Shown here one piece after another: positions 1 to 8,629 of a DNA stretch of 64,000 bases. The stretch lies in the NCBI RefSeq assembly GCF_001581005.1, contig NZ_LHZV01000065.1, positions 124,001 to 188,000 on the forward strand, given 5' to 3'. Position numbers and translations under genes: made by a program. This stretch comes from Acetobacter orleanensis. GTDB taxonomy: Bacteria; Pseudomonadota; Alphaproteobacteria; Acetobacterales; Acetobacteraceae. The first letter of the stretch is position 1. The number at the start of each line of letters is the position of its first letter. The notes beneath the pieces are model-generated. The model saw nothing but the letters and a program-made list of their open reading frames with translations. It did no database searches and was not told the DNA's origin.

Positions 1-1557
1 GATGGCGTTACCACGCGCCTCCACCTTGGCGTTGCTGACTGCCCAGGCCATGATGGGCTGCCCGCAATGCAGCAGGCTTCCATCGGCCAGTTTTCTTTCT
101 GCGGTCTTGATAGCGCCAGACAGCGTCCAGCCCTGTGCCACGCCGACCACTCGGGGGCCATCAATGCCGCGCTCTGCCAGAGCATCGACAATTAATCCCA
201 CGCCCTGCGGATCAAGGCCAACCATGGCAAGCTTTCCGGACTTGTTTACGCCGCCCAACGTGTCGGACAGGTGCTCAACATCCATTCCAGGCTCAGTTAC
301 GATTACCAGATCACCCTGTTTGCCAAAATCTTCCAGCTGCGAGGCTTCGCGCTTACGCAGTTGCAAAACACCTTCCATCACCCAGCTTTTTGACCACTGG
401 AGCCACTCAGACGTGACGCTATCCCGACCAAGGATCGTCAGAGAGAGCAGATCATCCAGACCCCCGCCATCAATTCCGGCCACGATCACGTCTGACCGGG
501 TGATGATTTCATCCACCGTCAGGTCTGGGTCAGCCTGCTGCGCCCAGTAATCCGCGCCAGCCCAGCGGTCATTCCTGAGCGCCAGGCCGATCTCGACATT
601 CAGATGCTGGGAGGCCCAGCGGTTCAGTTCCTCAAGACTATCGGCTTTCGCCTTTGCATAATCCTGCTTTAGACGCTCGACCGTGATGGAACGACCCGCG
701 TTCGGCAGGACCATGTGCCAGCAAGCCGGGTCTTCCCACGCAGCAGGCTCACCCGGCAAAGTTGACGGCTTTTGGATATCTTCCGGAAACTCATAAATGA
801 TTGGAAGCGTATGACCCTGCACAAGGCCATCCCGAATAGAGCGGGCCTGCATCAGGTCAGCCTTAAAGACACCACGAGGTGGTTTTTCGCTTTGCGTGGT
901 GATGGTCAGCAGGAATGCCTCCGGCTGGCTGATCATGCCACCACGTATCTGCCCCATCACCCGGCTGGCATCTGATTTCTCGGCAATAACGTGCTCTTCA
1001 TCCACCAGAATACCAGATGGCTTCACGCCCGTCATGACGTCGGGGGAGAACGTCTTAATCTGGAGCGTTGCCTTTGTCGGCAGGTAGGTGATTGTCTTTT
1101 TATGTTCCTGAATGTGGAAGCGTCGCCTTAGCCCCTTATCAAGATCAATCATCCCCGCCGACTGGTCGAAAGCGAGCTGAGCGATCTCCTTTGTCGGAGC
1201 GACATCCAAAAATTCTGCACGTGGCCTATCGTTAATCAGCACTGACGTGAGCATCAACCCTGCACCAAGGGTGGTCTTTGCGTTTTTTTTCGGCACAAGA
1301 AGGAACAACTCACGGATCATGCGTTGCCGCGTTTCTGGGTCGAAAGATCCATGCAACGCAAAAACGATTTCACGAAACCATTCGCCCGCAGCATCCGCCA
1401 GTAGCGGAGTGCCAACTACGTCAGGAATACGCAGACGATCAAAAATTTTGACCGCTAGCTCACCGCGCTCAACATTTAAATCCGGCAAGGATGGCATGAG
1501 GGAGCGGCCTGACCTGATACGCTCACGCCAGTCTGGGCAACTCAGATCCCATGTCAT
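1..1557 (-). CDS. Phage terminase large subunit (3' part missing)
   Basis: Packages phage DNA: ATPase motor plus nuclease. I read 519 codons without a stop from the ATG at 1557 to the window edge. A Walker A-like segment PKKNAKT lies near residues 89-95 and a Walker B strand ILVDEEH near 183-189, as in HK97-type TerL. A later aspartate-containing strand, VIVAGIDGGG, fits the start of the RNase H-like nuclease domain. The start overlaps the stop of the preceding small-terminase gene by one base, indicating translational coupling. The C-terminus lies outside the window, so completeness cannot be judged. Confidence 0.9.
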   Translation of the reverse strand, partial: MTWDLSCPDWRERIRSGRSLMPSLPDLNVERGELAVKIFDRLRIPDVVGTPLLADAAGEWFREIVFALHGSFDPETRQRMIRELFLLVPKKNAKTTLGAGLMLTSVLINDRPRAEFLDVAPTKEIAQLAFDQSAGMIDLDKGLRRRFHIQEHKKTITYLPTKATLQIKTFSPDVMTGVKPSGILVDEEHVIAEKSDASRVMGQIRGGMISQPEAFLLTITTQSEKPPRGVFKADLMQARSIRDGLVQGHTLPIIYEFPEDIQKPSTLPGEPAAWEDPACWHMVLPNAGRSITVERLKQDYAKAKADSLEELNRWASQHLNVEIGLALRNDRWAGADYWAQQADPDLTVDEIITRSDVIVAGIDGGGLDDLLSLTILGRDSVTSEWLQWSKSWVMEGVLQLRKREASQLEDFGKQGDLVIVTEPGMDVEHLSDTLGGVNKSGKLAMVGLDPQGVGLIVDALAERGIDGPRVVGVAQGWTLSGAIKTAERKLADGSLLHCGQPIMAWAVSNAKVEARGNAI

Positions 1558-1871
1558 CAGTGCATTCCGTTTTTAGTTCCCATGGCTTTCTCCTGAGCTT
1601 TTGGGGAGAGGACGGTATCCCATTCATCCGCCATACTGGTCTGTCCGTCGCCATCTTCAACTTTCGGCGCGAGCCTTGAGTGCATGAACGGAGCAGCTTC
1701 TTTTGCTGCCGACCATCGCGCGCTGAACGGGGCCTCAGGATCTCTCAAAACAGCCCTGAAAAATTCGAGAGGCGTCAGATGCGTGAGATCCCCAATTTCC
1801 GGGCCAGCATAATCGCCTTGCTCTTCCTTTTTTGGGCGTCCAGCACCATCACGCCGGCCACCACGAGCCAT
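1557..1871 (-). CDS. Phage terminase small subunit-like protein
   Basis: A 104-residue protein with the basic N-terminus MARGGRRDGAGRPKKE, a signature common in phage small terminases and their DNA-recognition arms. It sits directly before the large subunit with a one-base overlap. A strong ribosome site (AAGGAG, about six bases ahead) supports the ATG at 1871. The helical middle region (LTPLEFFRAVLRDPEAP) is also typical of such proteins. The role is inferred mainly from position and the N-terminal motif. Confidence 0.75.
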   Translation of the reverse strand: MARGGRRDGAGRPKKEEQGDYAGPEIGDLTHLTPLEFFRAVLRDPEAPFSARWSAAKEAAPFMHSRLAPKVEDGDGQTSMADEWDTVLSPKAQEKAMGTKNGMH

Positions 1872-2037
1872 AATTTATCTCCTTTGATTATTTGATTGTT
1901 TTCAAACAGCAGAAAAAATCTGCGCGTGAGACTGGCGCGGTTGGGGTGCCTTAACCCGCCAGACTTTTGCCTACCCCCCACCGTTGGCCGGGTCAGGCCA
2001 CGTAATTTGCTAGGAAACTATGAAAAAACCGCAGAAA

Positions 2038-2367
2038 TCAGCCGTTTTTCCCATATCTTTCCGCCATCCTCTGCGCCCTGACGCGGGCTGTTTTCTTGGT
2101 GTGGCAGGAACCGCACAGCAATCGGATGTTGGATGGCTCAAGCTTAGCGCCACCATCCTTGATCTCATGGACGTGGTCGCCAAAGAGACGGACACCCTCG
2201 CGTCCACACTCCTGGCATCGGCAGCCACGGACTGCCGTAATCTGACGCACCAGAGCACGCCATGCCGGAGACAGATAAAAGGGATCAGCCTTTTTCGGCG
2301 GCGGACGGGCTATGCGGGTGTCAATTGTCGCAACGCTGGGAGCGATGCATTTAAGGCGTGGTGCCAT
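2038..2367 (-). CDS. HNH endonuclease, phage packaging type
   Basis: A 109-residue HNH nuclease. Zinc-binding CxxC pairs are at residues 51/54 and 85/88. The catalytic motif GDHVHEI is near 63-69, the asparagine near 80 and the final histidine at 89. HNH proteins next to terminase genes stimulate terminase cleavage in HK97-like phages, and that is the likely role here. I chose the ATG at 2367 over an upstream in-frame ATG at 2415 because GGAG lies at good spacing before it, and the upstream start falls inside a transcription terminator. Confidence 0.85.
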   Translation of the reverse strand: MAPRLKCIAPSVATIDTRIARPPPKKADPFYLSPAWRALVRQITAVRGCRCQECGREGVRLFGDHVHEIKDGGAKLEPSNIRLLCGSCHTKKTARVRAQRMAERYGKNG

Positions 2368-2385
2368 TGCAGCTCTCCGGGCAAT

Positions 2386-2419
2386 AAAAAAGGCCGCGCA
2401 CCCCGTAGGCTGCACGACC
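2386..2419 (-). terminator. Rho-independent terminator between replication and packaging genes
   Basis: On the minus strand, GGTCGTGCA pairs with TGCGCGGCC (nine pairs, two of them G-U) around a ten-base loop, followed by six T. It ends transcripts coming from the early genes just before the HNH-terminase block. This implies a separate late promoter or antitermination. Confidence 0.65.
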
Positions 2420-2477
2420 CCTAATCATGACGCTCAAAACACTGCATTTTCCGGAAAAAGGGAAGAGAAAAATGCAG

Positions 2478-2936
2478 TCAGGCGTATTTTTTTTTCGTGA
2501 TGCTGGCTAAGCCCCTGCGAAACAGGCTTTTTGCTGTCTTGTCAGAGCGCCCAATTCGCTTACCGATCTTTTCCCAGCTAAGCCGGTGCCGATGCGTGAT
2601 AGGGTGGATCATCATCCAGAGCAGCACAACACGCCGCTGATCCGCCGCACTAATGGCCTGCACCCAACCCATTGCCTCATCCATACGGCTGATTTTTGCG
2701 GCACTCGGTACAGGCGGGCGGAGATCTTCCTCCGCTACTAGGGTCAGGAGGTCTTCCAGGTCCATCAGCGTGTCACGCCATGATGAGACCCGGCTGGACG
2801 GCCTGAGGCCATGTGAGGGCAAGCATGCCAGCGTGATACCTGCCTCAAACAGACGCTGCTCCACATTCTGAGCCATTTCATCCCCACTCATAGGCTTGTT
2901 GGCCATGATTTCTGCTGGCGTTCCGATGGTTCCCAT
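2478..2936 (-). CDS. Phage protein with C-terminal helix-turn-helix (DUF6362-like)
   Basis: About 152 residues if it starts at 2936; in-frame ATGs at 2906 and 2891 are alternatives. The C-terminal half (AISAADQRRVVLLWMMIHP, then a WEKIGKRIGRSDKTAKSLFRRGL segment) looks like a sigma-region-4-type helix-turn-helix. It resembles small alphaproteobacterial phage proteins filed as DUF6362, an assignment made from memory of the family. It lies immediately beyond the repeat array, and its 5' end contains two of the repeat units. A role in binding those repeats is possible but unproven. Confidence 0.6.
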   Translation of the reverse strand: MGTIGTPAEIMANKPMSGDEMAQNVEQRLFEAGITLACLPSHGLRPSSRVSSWRDTLMDLEDLLTLVAEEDLRPPVPSAAKISRMDEAMGWVQAISAADQRRVVLLWMMIHPITHRHRLSWEKIGKRIGRSDKTAKSLFRRGLASITKKKYA

Positions 2937-3161
2937 CTGGTTCCCTTCCAGTTCCCTTTATTATATATATTTATCAATAGATTAGTAAGAAAGGGAACTA
3001 AGGAACCAAGGGAACCGCAATTTCTCACACAGAGAGAATGGAGCACGAGGTATAGCTACTCCGTGAGAGCGCGGATATAGGTTCCCTTTCTGGATTTTGG
3101 TTCCCTTTAGGAAAATACAGCAACTAAAGGGAACTTGTTACGTTCCCATTGAGTTCCCTAG
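2928..3161. repeat. Iteron-like array of GGTTCCCTTT repeats; candidate phage replication origin
   Basis: At least ten copies of GGTTCCCTTT or close variants occur in both orientations. Forward copies start at 2928, 2939, 2950, 3080, 3099, 3141 and 3152. Inverse copies (AAAGGGAACC) start at 2990, 3007 and 3126, with a shorter one at 3000. Several neighbours are 11 bp apart, one helical turn. An AT-rich stretch (about 2957-2990) separates the groups like a DNA unwinding element. The array follows the replication ATPase and primase genes. Origin function is inferred; a multi-operator control region is the alternative. Confidence 0.7.
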
Positions 3162-3183
3162 TGCCCTTTATGCTGAAAAAACG

Positions 3184-5079
3184 TTAGTCTCCGTCGAACG
3201 AAAGACCCATTTCACAGCAACGCACCCAGAAGCAGCCCTTGTGCTTCATTTTGCCGATGCTCACCGCGCATTCTCTGCCTCTGCTATCCTTAGGCGGGGG
3301 GCGATAGCTTTCCATGCGGGCGAACTCATACATATACTTTTGCCCGGCAAAGACAGTCTCTTTAAACAGCGCGGCCAACATAGCGTTGCGCGGCCATATC
3401 CACAAGCCGTCACCATCACTGGCACGCAGGGCTGGCTGGCCGCTTCGCCCCGGCGGCTCATTGGCGCGGACCACACGGATACCGTAACTTGCCAGCACAC
3501 CGGCAACATTATCGCGAGAGTAATTGATATCCTGATACTCAGGTGAATCCTGCCCTCGTGGGGTATCCGGCTCAAGCATCCGGCTGATGAGCACGTTAAG
3601 GGGCTGGCGGTCTGTAGACCGGTTCATCTGGACCTTTTGTGACAGCAGGAAATCAATCATCTGCTGCGTGCCGCTTTGCGTCATGACCTGATCAACACTA
3701 CGGGTATAACCAATTACACCTTTCACAGCATCATCAGCCTCAGCTTCTGTTGGCACATGGTCAAACACGAGTGTCCACCAACCGGCTAGCAGTGATCCCA
3801 TCTGGTCCATTTCACGCGGCTGACAGCCTGCCTTGCCTACGGCGGCACGGAGGATAATACGTGCTTCGCGGTAACGTTCCCACCCCGCAATAGCACGGCC
3901 CCAGAGTGCCGGGCCGAGATCCCTGCACCACGCAGACAGGTCACGGTGTTCCGCAGTATGGTCAGCTCCCTGTTTGGCGGCATCCATTTCAATAATCGTG
4001 AAACGCCCCAGATGCTGCGCCTCCATATCCGGTGGCCGAATTGAGGCCATAATAATGCTGCCAGCCACGGAGATTTTGCGGGCGATACCGTCAGACCCGC
4101 CACGCGCGCCTTTGGTGCCTTCACCGCCGGTTGCGGACAGAACGAGATCCAACAGGGCACGGGCAGCACGCTGGTCAACACGATCAGACGCCTCATCCAC
4201 CAGCATCGGGATGGCGCGGCCATCCACCATCTGCTCAATCCCGGCTTTAGAAGCATCATTGGTTGCAAATTTGAGAGGGATGGCGCTTTTCAGCACCTCC
4301 AGCAGAGACGATTTACCACACCCCGCACCCCCGGTCAGGAATCCGGCAGGCCGCCAGGGAATAGCAGCGCCATAATAGGCACAGGCCAGCATGCCCATGA
4401 CGATAACGTCACTCCCTGGCACACGGAAATTCCAAAGATCACGGATGTTCTGCTGCAAGGCGCGGGCCTCAGCGCAGGAGCAGGGCTTTTCCGGGCGCGG
4501 CTCAGGTGCCGCCGCCGCCCATATCTGGTTGCCAATGCGCGTGCCTGGGAGCTCCAGCCGTGCGCCAACCAGAACACGATCCCCACAATGCACAATCGGC
4601 ATACCTGACGGATCAGGCCACACACCGGGACGGCGGATCTGGATATGGTCTCCATACAGACCAGACCGGAAGCATTCACGTTGCAAAAATTCGGCAACAT
4701 TATTGATTTTAAAATCAACAACCACGTCACGAGTAGTTTCCTCACCATCCTGTCCCTTTTCCTTAACCTTGGTTGTTTTGGGGAATTTCTCTTTCATCCA
4801 GAGGATGTTGCCACCGAACAGCGCGACCAGATCTGCACGGCGCGTCATCTGAGATGCCTTGAGCACCCGGAGCTGACCGACACGATCCAGAAAATAGAAT
4901 GAGCCATCCAGATGCCCAATGACAGAAATGGGACATTCCTCATCCGGTTTTGGCGCTTCCGGCGGACCACCGCCGCCATTTTTACTATCGCGGCCGCCAT
5001 CAATAACCTGAAACTGGCGATCTGCCGCATGGACCGCAGACCGGACGGCTGAAAGGCCGCTTTCACCGGATTGCATCAT
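3184..5079 (-). CDS. Phage replication P-loop ATPase (helicase-like)
   Basis: A 631-residue protein starting at the ATG at 5079, preceded by TAAGGA; upstream in-frame ATGs lie inside the primase gene. A Walker A motif, GGAGCGKSS, is at about residues 250-258, and a Walker B strand, IPMLVDEAS, at about 290-298. The N-terminal 40 residues are low-complexity and glycine-rich. The start overlaps the primase gene by 17 bases, so the two are coupled and probably act together in phage DNA replication. Helicase activity is inferred from context; the exact family was not identified. Confidence 0.7.
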   Translation of the reverse strand: MMQSGESGLSAVRSAVHAADRQFQVIDGGRDSKNGGGGPPEAPKPDEECPISVIGHLDGSFYFLDRVGQLRVLKASQMTRRADLVALFGGNILWMKEKFPKTTKVKEKGQDGEETTRDVVVDFKINNVAEFLQRECFRSGLYGDHIQIRRPGVWPDPSGMPIVHCGDRVLVGARLELPGTRIGNQIWAAAAPEPRPEKPCSCAEARALQQNIRDLWNFRVPGSDVIVMGMLACAYYGAAIPWRPAGFLTGGAGCGKSSLLEVLKSAIPLKFATNDASKAGIEQMVDGRAIPMLVDEASDRVDQRAARALLDLVLSATGGEGTKGARGGSDGIARKISVAGSIIMASIRPPDMEAQHLGRFTIIEMDAAKQGADHTAEHRDLSAWCRDLGPALWGRAIAGWERYREARIILRAAVGKAGCQPREMDQMGSLLAGWWTLVFDHVPTEAEADDAVKGVIGYTRSVDQVMTQSGTQQMIDFLLSQKVQMNRSTDRQPLNVLISRMLEPDTPRGQDSPEYQDINYSRDNVAGVLASYGIRVVRANEPPGRSGQPALRASDGDGLWIWPRNAMLAALFKETVFAGQKYMYEFARMESYRPPPKDSRGRECAVSIGKMKHKGCFWVRCCEMGLSFDGD

Positions 5080-6094
5080 TAAAATCCTTACCTTTAGGCG
5101 GCTTTGCCACGCGCACATCACGTCCGGCCTGCATGTGCAGATCTATTGCTTTCTGCAGGCCCTTTTTTGCTGCGGGGGCATCATCACGGTCTGCAAGAAT
5201 CAGCACATTTCTGGCTGCATCCGGCAGGCGGACAGCACCGAGATTTGAAAGGGAAACGGCTGCGAGGATACGCAGCTCCGGACAGGCCAGCGCGACGGAA
5301 AGGCATGTTTCAATCCCCTCACCAATCGCCACTGTTTCTGATCCGGTTATTTTATTGAGCGGTGTCCCGGCTACACCTTTGCGCAACCGGATGCAGCCAC
5401 CAGAAAATCGGCCACGGACCTTTTTGGGGCATTCAAGATGCGCCTTGGTCCATTGACCACCATGCTGGCCGAGCCAAGTCTGATGCAGGGCGATAATGCG
5501 CCCATCCAGATCCGTGATGGCAGCCAGCATGGCAGGCAATGGAGCTTCTATTTCCGAGCAGTAATGCTCTGGTGCAAACCGGAGCGCGCCGGGCACATGG
5601 TTCAGGCTTGTCAGATCAATGCCACGAGCAAGCAGATAGGCCATTACAGGCGTACCCATGATATTGTCCTGAGCACCCAGCCATACTTTGCGGGCGCTGG
5701 CGCGGTTAGCCTGCTCTTTTTCCGTCTGCTCCTTTTCTGCCTGTTCAGCCCGTTTCTTGATTTCAGCCCGATGGACGGTGACATCCGTATCTGCGGTCAG
5801 GCCCAGATAAGAGCAAGCCCAGCGGTATGCATCAGGCAGGCTACTGCCCGTCATGCAGGCGGCGACCAGATCTAAAGCATCACCGCCGGTATTTTCCGAA
5901 AAATCCTTCCAGATACCTGCTTTTGCGCCATGCAGATGGACAGACAAGCGGGTTCCGGGTTCACCGGCCACACTTCCGGCAGTCCATTCAGCACCCGCAC
6001 GGCGTCCGCCGGGCAATAGTTCCCGCGCAAGCGGCTCCATGCTTTGCGCTAGCATGGCGGATATTTCTTTATATGACAGCCGCTGTTCATTCAC
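5063..6094 (-). CDS. Toprim-domain DNA primase-like protein
   Basis: A 343-residue protein. The Toprim core is visible near the C-terminus: GEG with the catalytic glutamate near residue 259, and ADRDD with the metal-binding aspartates near 302-304. The N-terminal part (SVHLHGAKAGIWKDF, GDALDLVA) resembles other primases of this type. A highly charged Glu/Lys coiled segment spans about 110-135. I chose a GTG start at 6094 because GGAG lies eight bases ahead and it overlaps the methyltransferase stop by eight bases. The longer open frame upstream belongs to that gene read in another frame. Confidence 0.8.
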   Translation of the reverse strand: MNEQRLSYKEISAMLAQSMEPLARELLPGGRRAGAEWTAGSVAGEPGTRLSVHLHGAKAGIWKDFSENTGGDALDLVAACMTGSSLPDAYRWACSYLGLTADTDVTVHRAEIKKRAEQAEKEQTEKEQANRASARKVWLGAQDNIMGTPVMAYLLARGIDLTSLNHVPGALRFAPEHYCSEIEAPLPAMLAAITDLDGRIIALHQTWLGQHGGQWTKAHLECPKKVRGRFSGGCIRLRKGVAGTPLNKITGSETVAIGEGIETCLSVALACPELRILAAVSLSNLGAVRLPDAARNVLILADRDDAPAAKKGLQKAIDLHMQAGRDVRVAKPPKGKDFNDAIR

Positions 6095-6668
6095 AGTTGG
6101 CACTCCGCACCAACGGCAGCAGGCCAGTCTGCCAGACTGGCGCGGTATGGCCGGACTGCCAGACAAACCATGCATAGCATTCCTGTCTGCCCGGTTTTTT
6201 GCCGGAGCTTTTCCCTGCCGGATGCATGATGACACGCTCACTAGATACCCACTGACGCGCCAGAGGGCGCCGGGCGAGAAACTGGCGCCGGCTGACACTT
6301 TCCACCCGCCGAAATGGTAGCAGCAGGCAGACATGCGATGCGCCGCTTTCAAACGACACATCCACCAATTCTTCCCAACAGTTATAGGGCGGATTTGAGA
6401 CCACGCAGTCTGGCCGCCAGAAACGCAGGGTGTGACGGAAATCTCCAACAACCAAAGCTTGCCGCCAGCGGTCCACAATATCAGCACCGTTGGCGCGGAT
6501 ACCGTGTTCACGCATAACCAAGGGAATATTGCCTTCACCACAGCACGGGTCCATCACCCAGCCGGAAAACTGCTCAACCTGAAGGAGCGCCTGCACGGGC
6601 GCGGCTTCTTCCTGATAGAAATCATTTTCCACGCGGTCATAACGGGATGTTTTTTTAAACCGGCTCAT
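6087..6668 (-). CDS. Phage N6-adenine DNA methyltransferase
   Basis: A 193-residue methyltransferase. The SAM-binding motif DPCCGEG is at residues 40-46 and the catalytic NPPY motif at 92-95, typical of adenine-N6 enzymes. The ATG at 6668 is supported by AGGTGG seven bases upstream, and it overlaps the preceding gene by 14 bases. No restriction endonuclease is adjacent. It is therefore probably an orphan enzyme that protects phage DNA or modulates expression rather than part of a restriction system. No target-recognition domain is evident. Confidence 0.8.
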   Translation of the reverse strand: MSRFKKTSRYDRVENDFYQEEAAPVQALLQVEQFSGWVMDPCCGEGNIPLVMREHGIRANGADIVDRWRQALVVGDFRHTLRFWRPDCVVSNPPYNCWEELVDVSFESGASHVCLLLPFRRVESVSRRQFLARRPLARQWVSSERVIMHPAGKSSGKKPGRQECYAWFVWQSGHTAPVWQTGLLPLVRSANCE

Positions 6669-7089
6669 GACATGCCACCTGTTTAAAATAAAACCGCCGC
6701 ACAGGAGGGCCAAAGCCGAGAATAGACAGCACCGGAGCAAAGCCGCGCAGGCCGTTCTGAATATTGCTCAGGTGGGGTTCATGGATGCCAAAAATCTGCG
6801 CCGCAATGCGCTGGGATTTATGCTCCCGAATAAAATTATTCAGTTTTTCTTGCACATGCTGCGCTGTGACCAGATTTTTAGGATCTGCCGACAGAGGATA
6901 GCGCAGCACCTGCACCAATCCAAGCGCTGCCACAACATCATGGCTGAACCCGCGTAGGTTTTGCGTATCCCGCACAGCCTGCACCGGAATGTTGTGCTGG
7001 CGGGCAAAAGCCGCCGCACCGCCAGAAACACGAATTGCCCGGTTCATGATCCCGCAAAAACGGGTGCAGTCCATTAGCCGTTCAGACAT
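6655..7089 (-). CDS. Phage DNA-binding protein, helix-turn-helix type
   Basis: A 144-residue protein of unknown function. Two stretches look like helix-turn-helix units: one near residues 23-40 (GGAAAFARQHNIPVQAVRD) and one near 94-113 (RIAAQIFGIHEPHLSNI). It overlaps its upstream neighbour by eight bases and the methyltransferase downstream by 14, so it belongs to the early leftward operon. A regulatory role is plausible, but no specific family was recognised. Confidence 0.55.
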   Translation of the reverse strand: MSERLMDCTRFCGIMNRAIRVSGGAAAFARQHNIPVQAVRDTQNLRGFSHDVVAALGLVQVLRYPLSADPKNLVTAQHVQEKLNNFIREHKSQRIAAQIFGIHEPHLSNIQNGLRGFAPVLSILGFGPPVRRFYFKQVACHEPV

Positions 7090-7297
7090 TTTTCATCCGA
7101 TCCCGATTATAGCGCCATGCCAGAGACATACCGCTGGAGACGCGCACCTGATCTTTCAGGTCCGGCCGGATTGCCGCGGACTGGCGAAGGTCACGATCAT
7201 TCCGGCTGCGTGATGCGACAATATGCCGCCCAGGCAGAGCAGGCTGGCCAAAGCTCCGCACACAGACGGAAAGTGGATTTTTAGAAAAATTATTCAT
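7082..7297 (-). CDS. Small phage protein, unknown function
   Basis: A 71-residue, strongly basic protein (many Arg) with no recognisable domain. It is supported by position: it overlaps the gene before it by four bases (ATGA) and the gene after it by eight, as throughout this operon. Nucleic-acid binding would suit its charge, but that is only a guess. Confidence 0.5.
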   Translation of the reverse strand: MNNFSKNPLSVCVRSFGQPALPGRHIVASRSRNDRDLRQSAAIRPDLKDQVRVSSGMSLAWRYNRDRMKNV

Positions 7298-7467
7298 ATT
7301 TTCTTGCTTTTCTGGCTATCAAGCCGGAGCTGCTTGCGGCGGGTATAGATAGAGCGCTCAGAAACGCCGAGCCTGCGGGCCTGCCGCCTGACACATAGCC
7401 CGCACCGCTCAAAATGCCGTAGCTTTGTATCCATAGCGTGTGTCCATTCAATTGCTGCACGTACCAT
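7294..7467 (-). CDS. Very small helix-turn-helix phage protein (57 aa)
   Basis: I read a 57-residue frame from ATG at 7467 to TGA at 7294, beginning MVRAAIEWTHAM. The segment RRQARRLGVSERSIYTRRK has the spacing of a helix-turn-helix. The start overlaps the upstream stop by one base, and its stop overlaps the next ATG by four bases. This fills what would otherwise be the only gap in the leftward operon, which is the main reason to call it. Confidence 0.6.
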   Translation of the reverse strand: MVRAAIEWTHAMDTKLRHFERCGLCVRRQARRLGVSERSIYTRRKQLRLDSQKSKKI

Positions 7468-7946
7468 CAGGCCGCACCTGACTGGCCAGTGCCAACGATA
7501 TGCGGTTTATTATCCGCAATGATTTTGTGCAGAGCATGTTCCAGACGGTCCATTGCCAGCCGGGACGGGTGCAGGTGCTCCAGAATGGCCCGTGCCTCTG
7601 CAACATCAACCTGCCCATCTTCCAGACTTTCAATGCCTTCCTGCAAAACCTCGCTGGTAAACTTGGAGAATTTTGCGAGTTCCTGCGGGATATGCCCAGT
7701 CCCGGAGAACTTGACCGGAACAAGCCGGAATCCTTCAGCCACAGCCATGGCGGCAAGAATTAGCGGTTCCTGCGCGCTGATATCCAGATCCACCGCGACG
7801 TCAGCCGGGACACATTGCAGACTGTTGCGGTTGCCGTAGTCGCTCAACTGAGAGCGGCCAACGCGGCATACACGCTCCGCCGCATCTATCCCGCCAATGA
7901 CTTTGAGTGCATTTTTAGTGGCAGTTTTGATAGCTGCGACGGACAT
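7467..7946 (-). CDS. Phage early protein, CII-like regulatory candidate
   Basis: A 159-residue protein. The N-terminal 45 residues (KNALKVIGGIDAAERVC, SQLSDYGN) resemble the DNA-binding end of small phage regulators, and the rest is helical without a known motif. It lies two genes after the Cro-like protein, a position where temperate phages often carry a CII-type activator. Start and stop both overlap neighbours by one base. The functional label is tentative. Confidence 0.5.
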   Translation of the reverse strand: MSVAAIKTATKNALKVIGGIDAAERVCRVGRSQLSDYGNRNSLQCVPADVAVDLDISAQEPLILAAMAVAEGFRLVPVKFSGTGHIPQELAKFSKFTSEVLQEGIESLEDGQVDVAEARAILEHLHPSRLAMDRLEHALHKIIADNKPHIVGTGQSGAA

Positions 7947-8629
7947 CAGGCAACACTCCGCCAGCGCTCTAACCCGCGCCAGAGTGCCGACATTGAAACC
8001 TCATGCTCAGCATTCAGCGCACCGTTTAAACGCGGCAAGGCATAGACTGCCGTATTTTCAGCTTTTTCTGGCTCAGGATTGGGGTTTTTGACTTTATCGT
8101 ATTCCGCACAGATACGGCGGGACTTACTGAGATAGCTCTTTTTCAGAGTGCGGAGCTTTATGCCAAACAGAGTGGCAATGTCCTGCACCGGCAAACCCTG
8201 CAAAGAAAGAGCCGCAATGGCTGTGATATTCTGCCCAAGAATACTGGCCGGATTTGCCAGCATTTTCATGCCAAGCCGCCGCACTAGAGGCACATCAACA
8301 GAACTGGCTAGAGCCGCAAGGCTTTTAGCGCTACCCGTTTCAACCTGATAGGCCGTAACCAGCTCACGAATTTTGGCAATACAGACACCACTGCTCAGCG
8401 TGCCGTATTTTACACCCATAGCCATGGAGCAATGCCGGATTGTATGCCCGGCAATAACCAGACGGGCAGCGCCGGACACACGCTGCTGCATAGGCTCTGA
8501 CAAGCCCCGCAATACCCGGCTGGCAACATGGCTAAAAAGAGCCACATCGACTTCAGCACAGTTACTCCGGACCATATCCGGCTGACAGGCTGAGGCCGCA
8601 GGCGTACTGGTGGCGTTATGAGTTTTCAT
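7946..8629 (-). CDS. Phage protein with C-terminal helix-turn-helix, unknown function
   Basis: A 227-residue protein. A helix-turn-helix-like segment (GLPVQDIATLFGIKLRTLKK) is near residues 144-163, and another possible one lies near 65-80. Its ATG overlaps the stop of the Cro-like gene by four bases, so it is translated directly after it. It could be a second early regulator or an origin-binding protein. No family was recognised. Confidence 0.5.
   Translation of the reverse strand: MKTHNATSTPAASACQPDMVRSNCAEVDVALFSHVASRVLRGLSEPMQQRVSGAARLVIAGHTIRHCSMAMGVKYGTLSSGVCIAKIRELVTAYQVETGSAKSLAALASSVDVPLVRRLGMKMLANPASILGQNITAIAALSLQGLPVQDIATLFGIKLRTLKKSYLSKSRRICAEYDKVKNPNPEPEKAENTAVYALPRLNGALNAEHEVSMSALWRGLERWRSVA

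Noticed and set aside
2928-3161. CRISPR array
   Set aside because: Repeats are only about 10 bp, in both orientations, with irregular short spacing and no cas genes.
6095-6541. N-terminal extension of the primase open frame
   Set aside because: It is the methyltransferase gene read in another frame; the GTG at 6094 has a ribosome site and the right overlap.
6087-6668. Restriction-modification system
   Set aside because: No endonuclease or specificity gene adjoins the methyltransferase; the HNH protein is placed with terminase.
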